A stretch of DNA of 20,664 nucleotides from an uncultured Clostridium sp. (lineage in GTDB: Bacteria; Bacillota; Clostridia; TANB77; CAG-508): the NCBI GenBank assembly GCA_958438515.1, contig CAUBRZ010000021.1, positions 1-20,664 of the forward strand. The letters run 5' to 3'. The position numbers were made by a program, and so were the translations under genes. Of the stretch, positions 6,532 to 14,181 are shown in pieces. Within the stretch, counting starts at the first letter, position 1. Each line of letters starts with the position of its first letter. The notes below the pieces were generated by a model. That model saw only the letters and a list, made by a program, of their open reading frames with translations. It had not been told where the DNA came from and did no database searches.

Positions 6532-8394
6532 ATGAAAAAGACTTTAGAAGAAATTCATAAGATAAGGGAAGAGAAGAAAAAAGAGTTAGATTTGAGGATT
6601 AATACTAAAGCAGATACTAGAGAAAAACATATTTTGGTGTGCCATGGTACAGGGTGTACTTCTTCAAAGTCACCTGAGATTTTGAATTGTTTTAGAAAAA
6701 TTATTGAAGAGAAAAATATTAGCAATGTAAGAGTTATAAAAACAGGTTGTTTTGGTTTGTGTGCTAAGGGACCTATTGTCATTATTAGACCTGAAGATAC
6801 TTTTTATGCTATGGTGAAACCAGAAGATTGTGAAGAGATAATCCAAACACATATTATAGAAGGCAAGAAAGTTGAAAGGTTATTGTGTAAAGACATAGAT
6901 GGCAGAAAAGTAAATAGACTAGATGATTTAAATTTTTATAAAAAGCAAAAAAGAATAGCTCTTAAAAATTGTGGTGTTATAAATCCAGAGGATATTGCTG
7001 AATATATTGCTTTTGATGGATATCAAGCTTTAGAAAAAGTGTTAACTAAAATGACTAGACAGGAAGTTATTGATATCATAAAAGATTCTGGCTTAAGAGG
7101 AAGAGGTGGTGCTGGTTTTCCTACTGGTCAAAAATGGGAGTTAACAAAAAAATCTGAAGGAAATCAAAAATATGTTGTATGTAATGCAGACGAGGGAGAT
7201 CCAGGAGCTTTTATGGATAGAAGTATTTTGGAAGGAGATCCACATTCAGTTCTAGAAGCAATGGCTATTGCAGCTTATTGTATTGGTGCAAATAAAGGCT
7301 TTATATATGTGCGAGCTGAATATCCTATTGCAGTCAAAAGGTTAGAAATAGCAATTAACCAAGCAAGAGATTATGGAATATTTGGAGATAATATATTTGG
7401 AACAGATTTTAATTTTGACATAGAAATTAGATTAGGAGCAGGAGCTTTTGTTTGTGGAGAAGAAACAGCACTTTTAGAGTCTATAGAAGGCAAAAGGGGC
7501 CAACCAAGAGTAAAACCACCATATCCAGCTACAGCAGGTTTGTGGGGAAAACCTACTTTAATAAACAATGTCGAGACATATGCAAATATTTCTCAAATAA
7601 TATTAAATGGGTCTAAATGGTTTTCTTCCATAGGAACTGAAAATTCAAAAGGTACAAAAGTATTTGCATTAGGTGGTAATGTAAATAATATAGGATTAGT
7701 TGAAGTACCTATGGGAACCACTTTAAGAGAAATTGTTTATGATATAGGTGGAGGAATTCCAAATGGAAGAGATTTTAAAGCAGCGCAGACAGGAGGACCA
7801 TCTGGAGGTTGTATCCCAAAGGAGCATTTAGATACACCAATTGATTATGAATCTCTAAAAGAAATTGGGTCTATGATGGGATCAGGAGGACTTATTGTAA
7901 TGGATGATACAAAGTGTATGGTATCTTTGGCTAAATTTTATTTAGAATTTACAGTAAGTGAAAGTTGTGGTAAATGTACACCTTGCAGAATAGGAACAAA
8001 AAGAATGTTAGAAATACTAGAAAAATTATGTAGTGGTAAAGGTGAAGAATTAGATATTTATAAGTTAGAAAAATTAGCTGTAAATATTCAAAAATCAAGT
8101 ATATGTGGATTAGGACAGAGTGCACCAAACCCAGTTATTAGTACATTAAAATATTTCAGAGAAGAGTTTAGACAACATGCTCTTGGAAAGGAATGTAAGG
8201 CATTAGAATGTAAAGCAATGTCAAAAATAACAATTAATCAAGAAACCTGTAAGGGATGTGGTTTATGTCAAAAACATTGTCCAGTTGATGCTATAAAAGG
8301 TGAAGGAAGAGAAAAAAGGATTATTGATCAAAATAAATGCATTAAATGTGGCACATGTTTGACAAATTGCCCTTTCAAAGCAATTGGAAAATAG
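6532..8394 (+). CDS. hydB: [FeFe]-hydrogenase subunit HydB (NuoF-like, FMN/NAD-binding)
   Basis: It oxidises or reduces NAD(P)(H) through FMN and passes electrons within the HydABC complex. AAAGGAGG at 6518-6525 favours ATG 6532 over an upstream in-frame GTG at 6499, giving 620 residues. Domains in order are an N-terminal [2Fe-2S] ferredoxin-like part with C37, C42, C73 and C77; the NuoF core with the NADH/FMN motifs GRGGAGFPTGQKWE, NADEGDPGAFMDR and GAGAFVCGEETALLESIEG; the [4Fe-4S] site SCGKCTPCRIGT plus CGLGQSAPNP; and a C-terminal 2[4Fe-4S] ferredoxin domain with CKGCGLCQKHCP and CIKCGTCLTNCP. This architecture is that of HydB from electron-bifurcating or NADH-dependent hydrogenases rather than plain NuoF. 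The frame is intact and lacks CGG codons. Confidence 0.95.
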   Translation: MKKTLEEIHKIREEKKKELDLRINTKADTREKHILVCHGTGCTSSKSPEILNCFRKIIEEKNISNVRVIKTGCFGLCAKGPIVIIRPEDTFYAMVKPEDCEEIIQTHIIEGKKVERLLCKDIDGRKVNRLDDLNFYKKQKRIALKNCGVINPEDIAEYIAFDGYQALEKVLTKMTRQEVIDIIKDSGLRGRGGAGFPTGQKWELTKKSEGNQKYVVCNADEGDPGAFMDRSILEGDPHSVLEAMAIAAYCIGANKGFIYVRAEYPIAVKRLEIAINQARDYGIFGDNIFGTDFNFDIEIRLGAGAFVCGEETALLESIEGKRGQPRVKPPYPATAGLWGKPTLINNVETYANISQIILNGSKWFSSIGTENSKGTKVFALGGNVNNIGLVEVPMGTTLREIVYDIGGGIPNGRDFKAAQTGGPSGGCIPKEHLDTPIDYESLKEIGSMMGSGGLIVMDDTKCMVSLAKFYLEFTVSESCGKCTPCRIGTKRMLEILEKLCSGKGEELDIYKLEKLAVNIQKSSICGLGQSAPNPVISTLKYFREEFRQHALGKECKALECKAMSKITINQETCKGCGLCQKHCPVDAIKGEGREKRIIDQNKCIKCGTCLTNCPFKAIGK

Positions 8395-8445
8395 TTTTAA
8401 TATTACTTGTAATATATATTAACAATACGAAAGGAGAAAAAATTA

Positions 8446-10198
8446 ATGAAAGAAGATATAGTTACATTAACAATTGATGATCAAGAAGTAAAAGCGAGAA
8501 AAGGAACAACAATTCTTCAAGCAGCTAAACAAGCAGGAATTGATATTCCAACATTATGCTTTCTAAAAGATATTAATGAGGTCGGAGATTGTAGAATGTG
8601 TATTGTTGAAGTAGAGGGAAGGAGAGGTTTTGCAACTTCATGTATTCAAACAGTTGAGGAAGGTATGATAGTACATACTAATACAGCTAATGTTTTAGAA
8701 GCAAGGCATGTAATATTAGACTTGATTATTTCTAATCATGCAAAGGATTGTTTAACATGTACGCGTTCTGGAAATTGTGAGTTACAAGCTTTAGCTATTA
8801 AATTTAATGTAAGGGGCATAGAATTTGAAGGAGAAAGAACTAAACATAAAATTGACGATTTATCTCCATCAATAGTAAGGGATTTTAATAAATGTATTTT
8901 ATGTAGAAGATGCGTAGCTGCTTGCAAAAATGTACAAAAAATTGGAGCTATTGATTGTATAAATAGAGGGTTTCAATCTTGTATTTCAACAGTAGGAGAT
9001 AAAAGTTTAAATGATGTTAATTGTACTAATTGTGGTCAATGTATTCAAGCTTGCCCAACAGGTGCTCTGCACGAAAAAGAGACAACAAATGAAGTTTGGG
9101 CAAAATTAAAAGATCCAGATACTACTGTTATAGTACAAACAGCTCCAGCAGTTAGAGTTGCACTTCGGAGAAGAATTTGATATGCCAATAGGCACTAATG
9201 TTACTGGAAAGATGATATCAGCATTGAAAAGATTAGGTTTTGATAAAGTATTTGATACAAATACAGGTGCTGATTTTACAATTGTAGAAGAGGCTAATGA
9301 ATTTATAGAAAGACTTACAGAAAATGATAATCTACCAATGATTACATCTTGTAGTCCAGGATGGGTTAAATATATAGAAATGAATTACCCTGAATTATTA
9401 CCACATTTATCTAGTTGTAAATCACCACATCAAATGTTTGGGGCATTAATAAAGACTTATTATGCTAAGAAAGAAAAAATTAATCCAGAAAAAATTTATG
9501 TTGTTTCTGTTATGCCATGTATTGCTAAAAAATTTGAAAGAGAACGCCCAGAAATGAAAAATAACGGACTTTATGATGTAGATAATGTAATTACAACACG
9601 TGAACTTTCTAGAATGATTAAACAAGCAAATATTGAATTTGAGAAGCTAGAAGATGATGTTTTTGATAATCCAACAGGAGAAGCCACAGGAGCTGCTGCA
9701 ATCTTTGGAACAACTGGTGGGGTTATGGAAGCAGCTCTTAGAACAGCACAAGACAATTTAACAGGTAAAGATTTAGATAAAATAGAATTCGAACAAATTC
9801 GTGGCGAACAAGGAATAAAAAGAGCTAGTGTAAATATAGCAGATAAAGAAGTAAAAGTAGTGGCAGCAAGTGGATTAGCAAATGCTAAGCAAATATTAGA
9901 AGAAATAAAAAATAAAAAGGCTGACTATCAATTTGTAGAGATAATGGCATGTCCAGGAGGATGTGTAATGGGAGGAGGACAGCCAATAAAGAGTTCTAAA
10001 ACTAGATCAGAAGTTGATGTTCAAAAGCTAAGGGCTGATAGCTTATATTCGATTGATGAAAAGAGCACTATAAGAAAGTCACATAAAAATCCTTTCGTAA
10101 AAAAAGTTTATGAAGAATATTTAGAAGAACCAGGAAGTTATAGGGCTCATAAATTATTGCATACTACATATCGTAAAAGAGAAAAATACAAATTTTAA
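8446..10198 (+). CDS. hydA: [FeFe]-hydrogenase catalytic subunit HydA, with +1 frameshift at 9166
   Basis: It reduces protons or oxidises H2 at the H-cluster. AAAGGAG about 8 bases upstream supports ATG 8446. Zero frame (8446-9180) carries the [2Fe-2S] domain (PTLCFLKDINEVGDCRMC), the His-Cys [4Fe-4S] segment (HAKDCLTCTRSGNCEL) and the 2[4Fe-4S] domain (CILCRRCVAAC and CTNCGQCIQACP), then breaks after Leu240 in APAVRVAL. The +1 frame from GGA 9167 continues GEEFDMPIG and holds all H-cluster ligands: TSCSPGW (Cys302), MPCIAKK (Cys358) and ACPGGCVMGGGQP (Cys502, Cys506), ending with the small-subunit-like tail. With C9166 skipped the protein is 583 residues, normal for this class. Without reading through the shift, no hydrogenase could be made, since the catalytic domain lies wholly beyond it. 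It lies 51 bases after hydB. Confidence 0.92.
9163..9169 (+). other. Frameshift/recoding site 3: CTT-C-GGA in hydA
   Basis: The zero frame reads CTT CGG AGA AGA ATT TGA. Skipping C9166 gives CTT GGA GAA GAA and restores the family sequence VAL-GEEF, joining Leu240 to Gly241 at the entrance of the H-cluster domain. Confidence 0.85.
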
Positions 10199-10231
10199 GT
10201 AAATAAAATATAATAATATAAGGAGGAAAAA

Positions 10232-10858
10232 ATGGAACCAGTAGTTTTAGATAATCCATTAATTGAACACAAATTATCTATAATAAGAGATAAAAATACA
10301 GGAACAAAGGAATTTAGAGAAATAATAGGAGAAATAGCAACTTTTTTATGTTATGAAGCAATGTCAGATGCACAATTAGAAGAAGTAGAAATAGAAACTC
10401 CAATATGTAGAACAAAAGTTAAAAAATTAAACGAAAATAAATATGCTTTTGTACCAATACTAAGAGCTGGGACAGGTATGCTAGATGGATTAATAAAAGT
10501 TATACCAAATGCGAAAATTGGCCATGTTGGACTATATAGAGATGAAGAAACTTTAAAACCAGTACGTTATTATTACAAAATGCCATCTGACATAGCTTCT
10601 AGAGAAGTAATTGTTTTAGATCCAATGCTTGCAACAGGAGGATCAGCAAGTGATACTATTACAATGTTAAAAGAAGATGGTGTAACTAAAATTAAATTTT
10701 TATGTATTATTGCAGCACCAGAAGGAATTAAAAAATTACAAGAAATACATCCAGATGTAAAAGTATATACAGCTACAATAGATGAAAAACTAAATGATAT
10801 AGGTTATATAATACCTGGACTAGGTGATGCAGGAGATAGAGTATTTGGAACAAAATAA
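10232..10858 (+). CDS. upp: Uracil phosphoribosyltransferase
   Basis: It makes UMP from uracil and PRPP (pyrimidine salvage). The 208-residue length is typical. Motifs are PILRAGTGMLDG, GHVGLYRDEETLKPVRYY, the PRPP-binding loop VIVLDPMLATGGSA and the C-terminal YIIPGLGDAGDRVFGTK. AAGGAGG precedes the ATG. It starts only 33 bases after hydA with no terminator or promoter between, so it is probably transcribed with the hydrogenase, an uncommon partner. The frame is intact. Confidence 0.96.
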   Translation: MEPVVLDNPLIEHKLSIIRDKNTGTKEFREIIGEIATFLCYEAMSDAQLEEVEIETPICRTKVKKLNENKYAFVPILRAGTGMLDGLIKVIPNAKIGHVGLYRDEETLKPVRYYYKMPSDIASREVIVLDPMLATGGSASDTITMLKEDGVTKIKFLCIIAAPEGIKKLQEIHPDVKVYTATIDEKLNDIGYIIPGLGDAGDRVFGTK

Positions 10859-10883
10859 TAAAAAATGTATTTAAAATAATAAA

Positions 10884-10933
10884 AAATAAGTCCCTAATAA
10901 GATTTTATAAAAAATCAAGGAACTTATTTTTTA
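10884..10933 (+). terminator. Terminator after upp
   Basis: AATAAGT-CC at the left pairs with GG-A-ACTTATT at the right (one bulged base), with an inner GATTTT/AAAATC stem and a T run at 10927-10932. It closes the hyd-upp operon and may also stop the convergent small gene at 10953. Confidence 0.75.
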
Positions 10934-10952
10934 ATTTAATAATATTTATAAA

Positions 10953-11051
10953 TTATCTACAGTTGTTATTATTTTGTTTTTCATTGTTATTATTATTTTG
11001 ATTATTTTTGCTGTTATTATTGTTCTTGTTTTCTTTATTTTTCTTTGACAT
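10953..11051 (-). CDS. Tiny Asn/Lys-rich protein, 32 aa
   Basis: It reads MSKKNKENKNNNNS and ends NNNNCR, so more than half the residues are Asn. A GGAGGTG site lies about 9-11 bases before the ATG at 11051, and the frame ends in TAA at 10953-10955, just short of the shared terminator. Similar short Asn/Gln/Lys-rich open frames are common in clostridial genomes, of unknown role; that is recollection, not a search. The A/T-only codons mean the composition alone could mimic coding, so confidence is moderate. Confidence 0.5.
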   Translation of the reverse strand: MSKKNKENKNNNNSKNNQNNNNNEKQNNNNCR

Positions 11052-11126
11052 AGTACAAAGCACCTCCAATCAAATATCACTATTTTTATTGTTAACCAAA
11101 AAAACAAAATTATTCAAATAATATGT

Positions 11127-11155
11127 TTGTTTTTTATGGTAAAGTGTTATATAAT
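11127..11155 (+). promoter_or_regulatory. Promoter of murD
   Basis: TTGTTT (11127-11132), a 17-base spacer and TATAAT (11150-11155), located 55 bases before the murD ATG. Confidence 0.75.
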
Positions 11156-11210
11156 AGCAATAAAACAAATAAAAATAAAGTAGAAATTTATTTTGAAAGG
11201 AAACATAAAA

Positions 11211-12612
11211 ATGGAATATATAAATGAAAAATTAGAAGAATTTGATAAATATATACGTTTTAGAAAGGTAGCAATAATCGGATTAGGAGTAAGTAATATA
11301 CCATTACTTGATTATATGTATAATAAAAAAGCACAAGTAACTGTTTTTGATGATAGAGAAGAAAAAAGTATACCAAAAGAAATAATGGATAAAATAAAAA
11401 TATATAAATTCAATGCTTTTTTTGGAAAAGATAATTTGAAAAATTTAAAAAATTTTGACATTATATTTCGTTCTCCAAGCTGTTTACCAACTAAACCAGA
11501 ATTATTACAAGAAATAGAAAGAGGAGCAATTGTTACAACAGAAATAGAAATGTTAATGAAGATGTGCCCATGTAAGATTATTGGTGTTACTGGAAGTGAT
11601 CGGAAAGACAACAACAACAAGTTTGATTAATGCAATTTTACAAAAAGCAGGATATACTACTTATTTAGGAGGAAATATTGGAACCCCTCTTTTTACAAAA
11701 CTAGACAAAATTAAACCAGAAGATGTTTTAGTATTAGAATTAAGCAGTTTTCAATTGATGGGCATGAAAGTAAGCCCTAATATAGCTGTTATTACTAATA
11801 TAACTCCAAATCATTTAAATATTCACAAAGATTATCAAGAATATATTGATAGCAAAAAAAATATATTTAAATATCAAGACAAAAATGATATTGTTGTTTT
11901 GAATTATGACAATGATATTACAAGAAATTGTGCAAAAGAAGCAAATAGTAAAGTTGTATTTTTTAGCAGTAAGGAAAAAATAGAAAATGGATTTATACTA
12001 GATGGAAAAATTATAAAAGAATCTAATGATAACATAAGAAAACATCTTTTAGATACACAAGATGTAATACTAAGAGGAAAACATAATTATGAAAACATAG
12101 AGACAGCTCTGGCAGCAACAAAAACAATGGTAGATCAGGATATAGCAGTAAGTGCAATAAAAGAATTTAAACCAGTAGAACATAGATTAGAATTTGTAAG
12201 AAAAATAGATGATGTTAAATGGTATAATGATTCGGTTAGTTCCTCACCAACTAGAACTATAGCAGGTTTACAATCATTTGATGAAGAAATAGTTTTAATT
12301 GCTGGTGGATATGATAAAAATTTAGATTATACTCCAATTGCAAAACCTATTGTGGAAAAAGTAAAAACTTTAATTTTGTTAGGGCAAACATCTGGAAAGA
12401 TATTTGATAGTGTAAAAGAAGAATTAGAAAAACAGAATAAAAGTCTGGATATTTACATGTGCAACAATTTAGAAGAATCAGTAAACTTAGCAAAAAAACT
12501 TGCAAAACCAAAGCAAATTGTACTATTTTCTCCAGCAAGTGCTAGTTTTGATATGTTTAAAAACTTTGCAGATAGAGGAATAAAATTTAAGAATATAGTA
12601 AATAAACTTTAA
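11211..12612 (+). CDS. murD: UDP-N-acetylmuramoylalanine--D-glutamate ligase, with +1 frameshift at 11601
   Basis: It adds D-Glu to UDP-MurNAc-L-Ala in peptidoglycan synthesis. ATG 11211 is preferred over an in-frame TTG at 11193 because GAAAGGA lies 8-9 bases before it. Zero frame carries the N-terminal Rossmann domain (VAIIGLGVSNIPLLDYM) up to the ATP-binding loop GVTGSD and stops at TAA 11630. The +1 frame from GGA 11602 completes the P-loop as GKTTTTS and continues with GGNIGTPL, ELSSFQLMG, NITPNHLNIHKDYQEY, KHNYENIETALAA, VEHRLEFV...WYNDSVSSSPTRT and AGGYDKNLDY. Skipping C11601 gives 466 residues, normal for MurD. The shift falls inside the P-loop (Asp130-Gly131-Lys132). murD is normally essential, so a true null is unlikely unless another copy exists. 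Confidence 0.92.
11598..11604 (+). other. Frameshift/recoding site 4: GAT-C-GGA in murD
   Basis: The zero frame reads GAT CGG AAA GAC and stops nine codons after CGG. Skipping C11601 gives GAT GGA AAG ACA and restores the universal GKT of the Mur-ligase P-loop. Confidence 0.85.
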
Positions 12613-12677
12613 TCTAGTTATGCACATTTCTATTGAAATCTCCATATTATATACAAAATAATAAGGAGGTTTTATAC

Positions 12678-13271
12678 ATGTATGAAAATGAGTCGTTTGA
12701 TGACTACATAAGAAATATCTTGGGGTATCCTAATACAAGTAATATGATGAATATGGGGAATTTTTCACAAAACAATAATGTAGCAACAACTTCAAGTAAT
12801 TTAGAATTAGAAAGGTGCTATCCAGAAATTTATAAAGTTGTATATCCTATGATATTACAAAGGTGTTCAAAAATTAGTCAGCCAGTTACAGATGAAATGA
12901 TTGAAGGTATTACTAATGAGATTTATCTTGCAATAGATGTGAACAATGAAATAAATGTTAATATCAATTTACAAAATAAAGTGCCAAGAACAGGAAATAG
13001 AAGTGATATTAAACCACAAGTAACAAAAGTGCAAAATGAAGAAATTGAAAGAGGAGATAGACAAATTAGAAATAGAGATTTAAGAGATTTAATTAAAATT
13101 TTAATAATAAGAGAGTTAATAGGAAGACCAGGGATGCCACCACCAAGACCTAGACCACCATTTCCTGGAGGTAGACCACCGTTTCCAGGTGGAAGGCCAC
13201 CATTTCCAAATGGAAGACCTCCAATGAGACCAAGGGAATATAATGAATTTGATATTTATGAAGAATATTAA
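12678..13271 (+). CDS. Hypothetical protein with Pro/Gly/Arg-rich repeat tail, 197 aa
   Basis: The start is ATG 12678, set by AAGGAGG at 12663-12669; an earlier in-frame ATG at 12633 has no such site. The N-terminal half includes YENESFDDYIRNILGYPN and ELERCYPEIYKVVYPMI. I have an impression of similar proteins in gut clostridia but know no function. A charged middle is followed by a tail of three PPFPGGR-type heptads ending PREYNEFDIYEEY. There is no signal peptide or membrane segment. The architecture (globular part plus Pro-rich tail) would suit a structural or spore/envelope role, but that is speculation. No terminator follows; another promoter begins right after the stop. Confidence 0.7.
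   Translation: MYENESFDDYIRNILGYPNTSNMMNMGNFSQNNNVATTSSNLELERCYPEIYKVVYPMILQRCSKISQPVTDEMIEGITNEIYLAIDVNNEINVNINLQNKVPRTGNRSDIKPQVTKVQNEEIERGDRQIRNRDLRDLIKILIIRELIGRPGMPPPRPRPPFPGGRPPFPGGRPPFPNGRPPMRPREYNEFDIYEEY
13152..13214 (+). repeat. Three 21-bp tandem repeats coding RPPFPGG
   Basis: Units at 13152-13172, 13173-13193 and 13194-13214 encode RPPFPGG, RPPFPGG and RPPFPNG. The copies differ at third codon positions, so the repeat is old enough to have drifted silently, apart from a change in the Gly-Gly pair of the last unit. Confidence 0.85.
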
Positions 13272-13272
13272 T

Positions 13273-13301
13273 TTGCATTAACATAAAAAATGTTGTATAA
13301 T
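13273..13301 (+). promoter_or_regulatory. Promoter of the 13349 gene
   Basis: TTGCAT (13273-13278), a 17-base spacer and TATAAT (13296-13301), directly after the stop of the preceding gene. Confidence 0.75.
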
Positions 13302-13348
13302 AAACAAGTAACAATTAAATAAGCACAAGGTTCTAAGGAGGCATAATA

Positions 13349-13540
13349 TTGAATCGACAGTTAAGAGAGCTAGAAAAGGAAAGAAACAAGTATCTGCAGG
13401 ATACTACTAATCCACGCATTAGAAGTGAAGAACTTCATAATATTGCAAGGTCAATAGTGTGCATATCCAACAAAATGGAAAATGATGGTACAGTAAAAGA
13501 CCGGACATTAATAGGTTGGGCAAAAAACTATCTAGCTTAA
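13349..13540 (+). CDS. Small hypothetical protein, 63 aa, TTG start
   Basis: This gene has its own promoter, AAGGAGG six to seven bases before a TTG start, and its own terminator, so it is a real transcription unit although I do not recognise the product. The protein is charged and helical: MNRQLRELEKERNKYLQDTT at the start and TLIGWAKNYLA at the end. Codon use differs from the core genes (cga, cgc, cgg, ctg, cag all appear), which suggests foreign origin. It includes a zero-frame CGG in gac-cgg-a; a +1 shift there would end the protein two codons later. Confidence 0.65.
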   Translation: MNRQLRELEKERNKYLQDTTNPRIRSEELHNIARSIVCISNKMENDGTVKDRTLIGWAKNYLA

Positions 13541-13548
13541 TTAGAGCC

Positions 13549-13583
13549 AAAACGGGAAACTTAAAAATAGTTTCCTGTTTTTT
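13549..13583 (+). terminator. Terminator of the 13349 gene
   Basis: A 13-bp stem (13549-13561 with 13569-13581, one G-U pair), a 7-base loop and a long T tract. Confidence 0.88.
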
Positions 13584-13667
13584 TATATTTAGGAATGACT
13601 TTTTTGAATATTATTTTTTAAAATTGCAAAAAATAATAGCAAGAAATTTTGAAAGGTGGTAAATTAA

Positions 13668-14114
13668 ATGAAAGTTAAAGAGTGTATGTGTAATAATGTT
13701 TGTTGTGTAAAACCAGAAACAAATATAAAAGAAGTTGCTAAATTAATGTGTGATAATCATATTGGCTGTATACCTGTATGTGATAACAATGATTGTGTTT
13801 GTGGAATAGTAACAGATAGGGATGTATTGCTTCGTTGTGTAGCATGTAATAAGGACACAAATCAAACACCAGTTAGTGATATTATGTCATGTGATGTATG
13901 TACTTGTAAAGAAAATGATGAAATGACAAATGCTCAAACTATAATGGGACAAAACCAAGTAAGAAGATTACCAGTATGCAATAGTCAAAATAAAATAGTA
14001 GGAATTTTAACAATTGGAGATTTAGCTCAAAATGATAGACAATTAGGAAAACAAGAAGTATGTACAACTATTAAAAATATTTGCAACTGCCATGAAGATA
14101 AAAATAATCAATAA
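13668..14114 (+). CDS. Cysteine-rich CBS-domain-pair protein, 148 aa
   Basis: Two CBS motifs cover nearly the whole protein: residues about 7-60 (VKPETNIKEVAKLM...GIVTDRDVLL) and about 73-125 (ENDEMTNAQTIM...GILTIGDLA). CBS pairs usually bind adenosine nucleotides and act as energy or redox sensors. The protein has 18 cysteines, about 12% of residues, many at positions where CBS proteins normally have hydrophobic or polar residues, for example C6, C8, C12 and C13 at the N-terminus and CDVCTC in the second half. AAAGGTGG sets the ATG. It has its own terminator and no partner domain. Metal, Fe-S or thiol-disulfide sensing is a reasonable but untested guess. Confidence 0.9.
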   Translation: MKVKECMCNNVCCVKPETNIKEVAKLMCDNHIGCIPVCDNNDCVCGIVTDRDVLLRCVACNKDTNQTPVSDIMSCDVCTCKENDEMTNAQTIMGQNQVRRLPVCNSQNKIVGILTIGDLAQNDRQLGKQEVCTTIKNICNCHEDKNNQ

Positions 14115-14128
14115 GATAGTAGAAGTCA

Positions 14129-14155
14129 AAAAAGACGGATATTTCCCGTCTTTTT
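14129..14155 (+). terminator. Terminator of the CBS gene
   Basis: A 10-bp stem (14129-14138 with 14146-14155) with a 7-base loop, whose right arm ends in five Ts. It lies between the CBS gene and the transporter gene. Confidence 0.8.
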
Positions 14156-14181
14156 GCATATAATAAAGACAGGAGGAAGTA

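Noticed and set aside
1290..11601. Calling pyrC, pyrD, hydA and murD ordinary pseudogenes
   Set aside because: Each has a single identical lesion, all catalytic motifs are preserved, and at least murD is normally essential; decay gives varied lesions.
1287..11604. Classic prfB-style slippage (P-site tRNA re-pairing one base downstream)
   Set aside because: CCU to CUC and GAU to AUC cannot re-pair well, and no SD-like stimulator lies at the proper distance at all four sites; skipping or four-base reading fits better.
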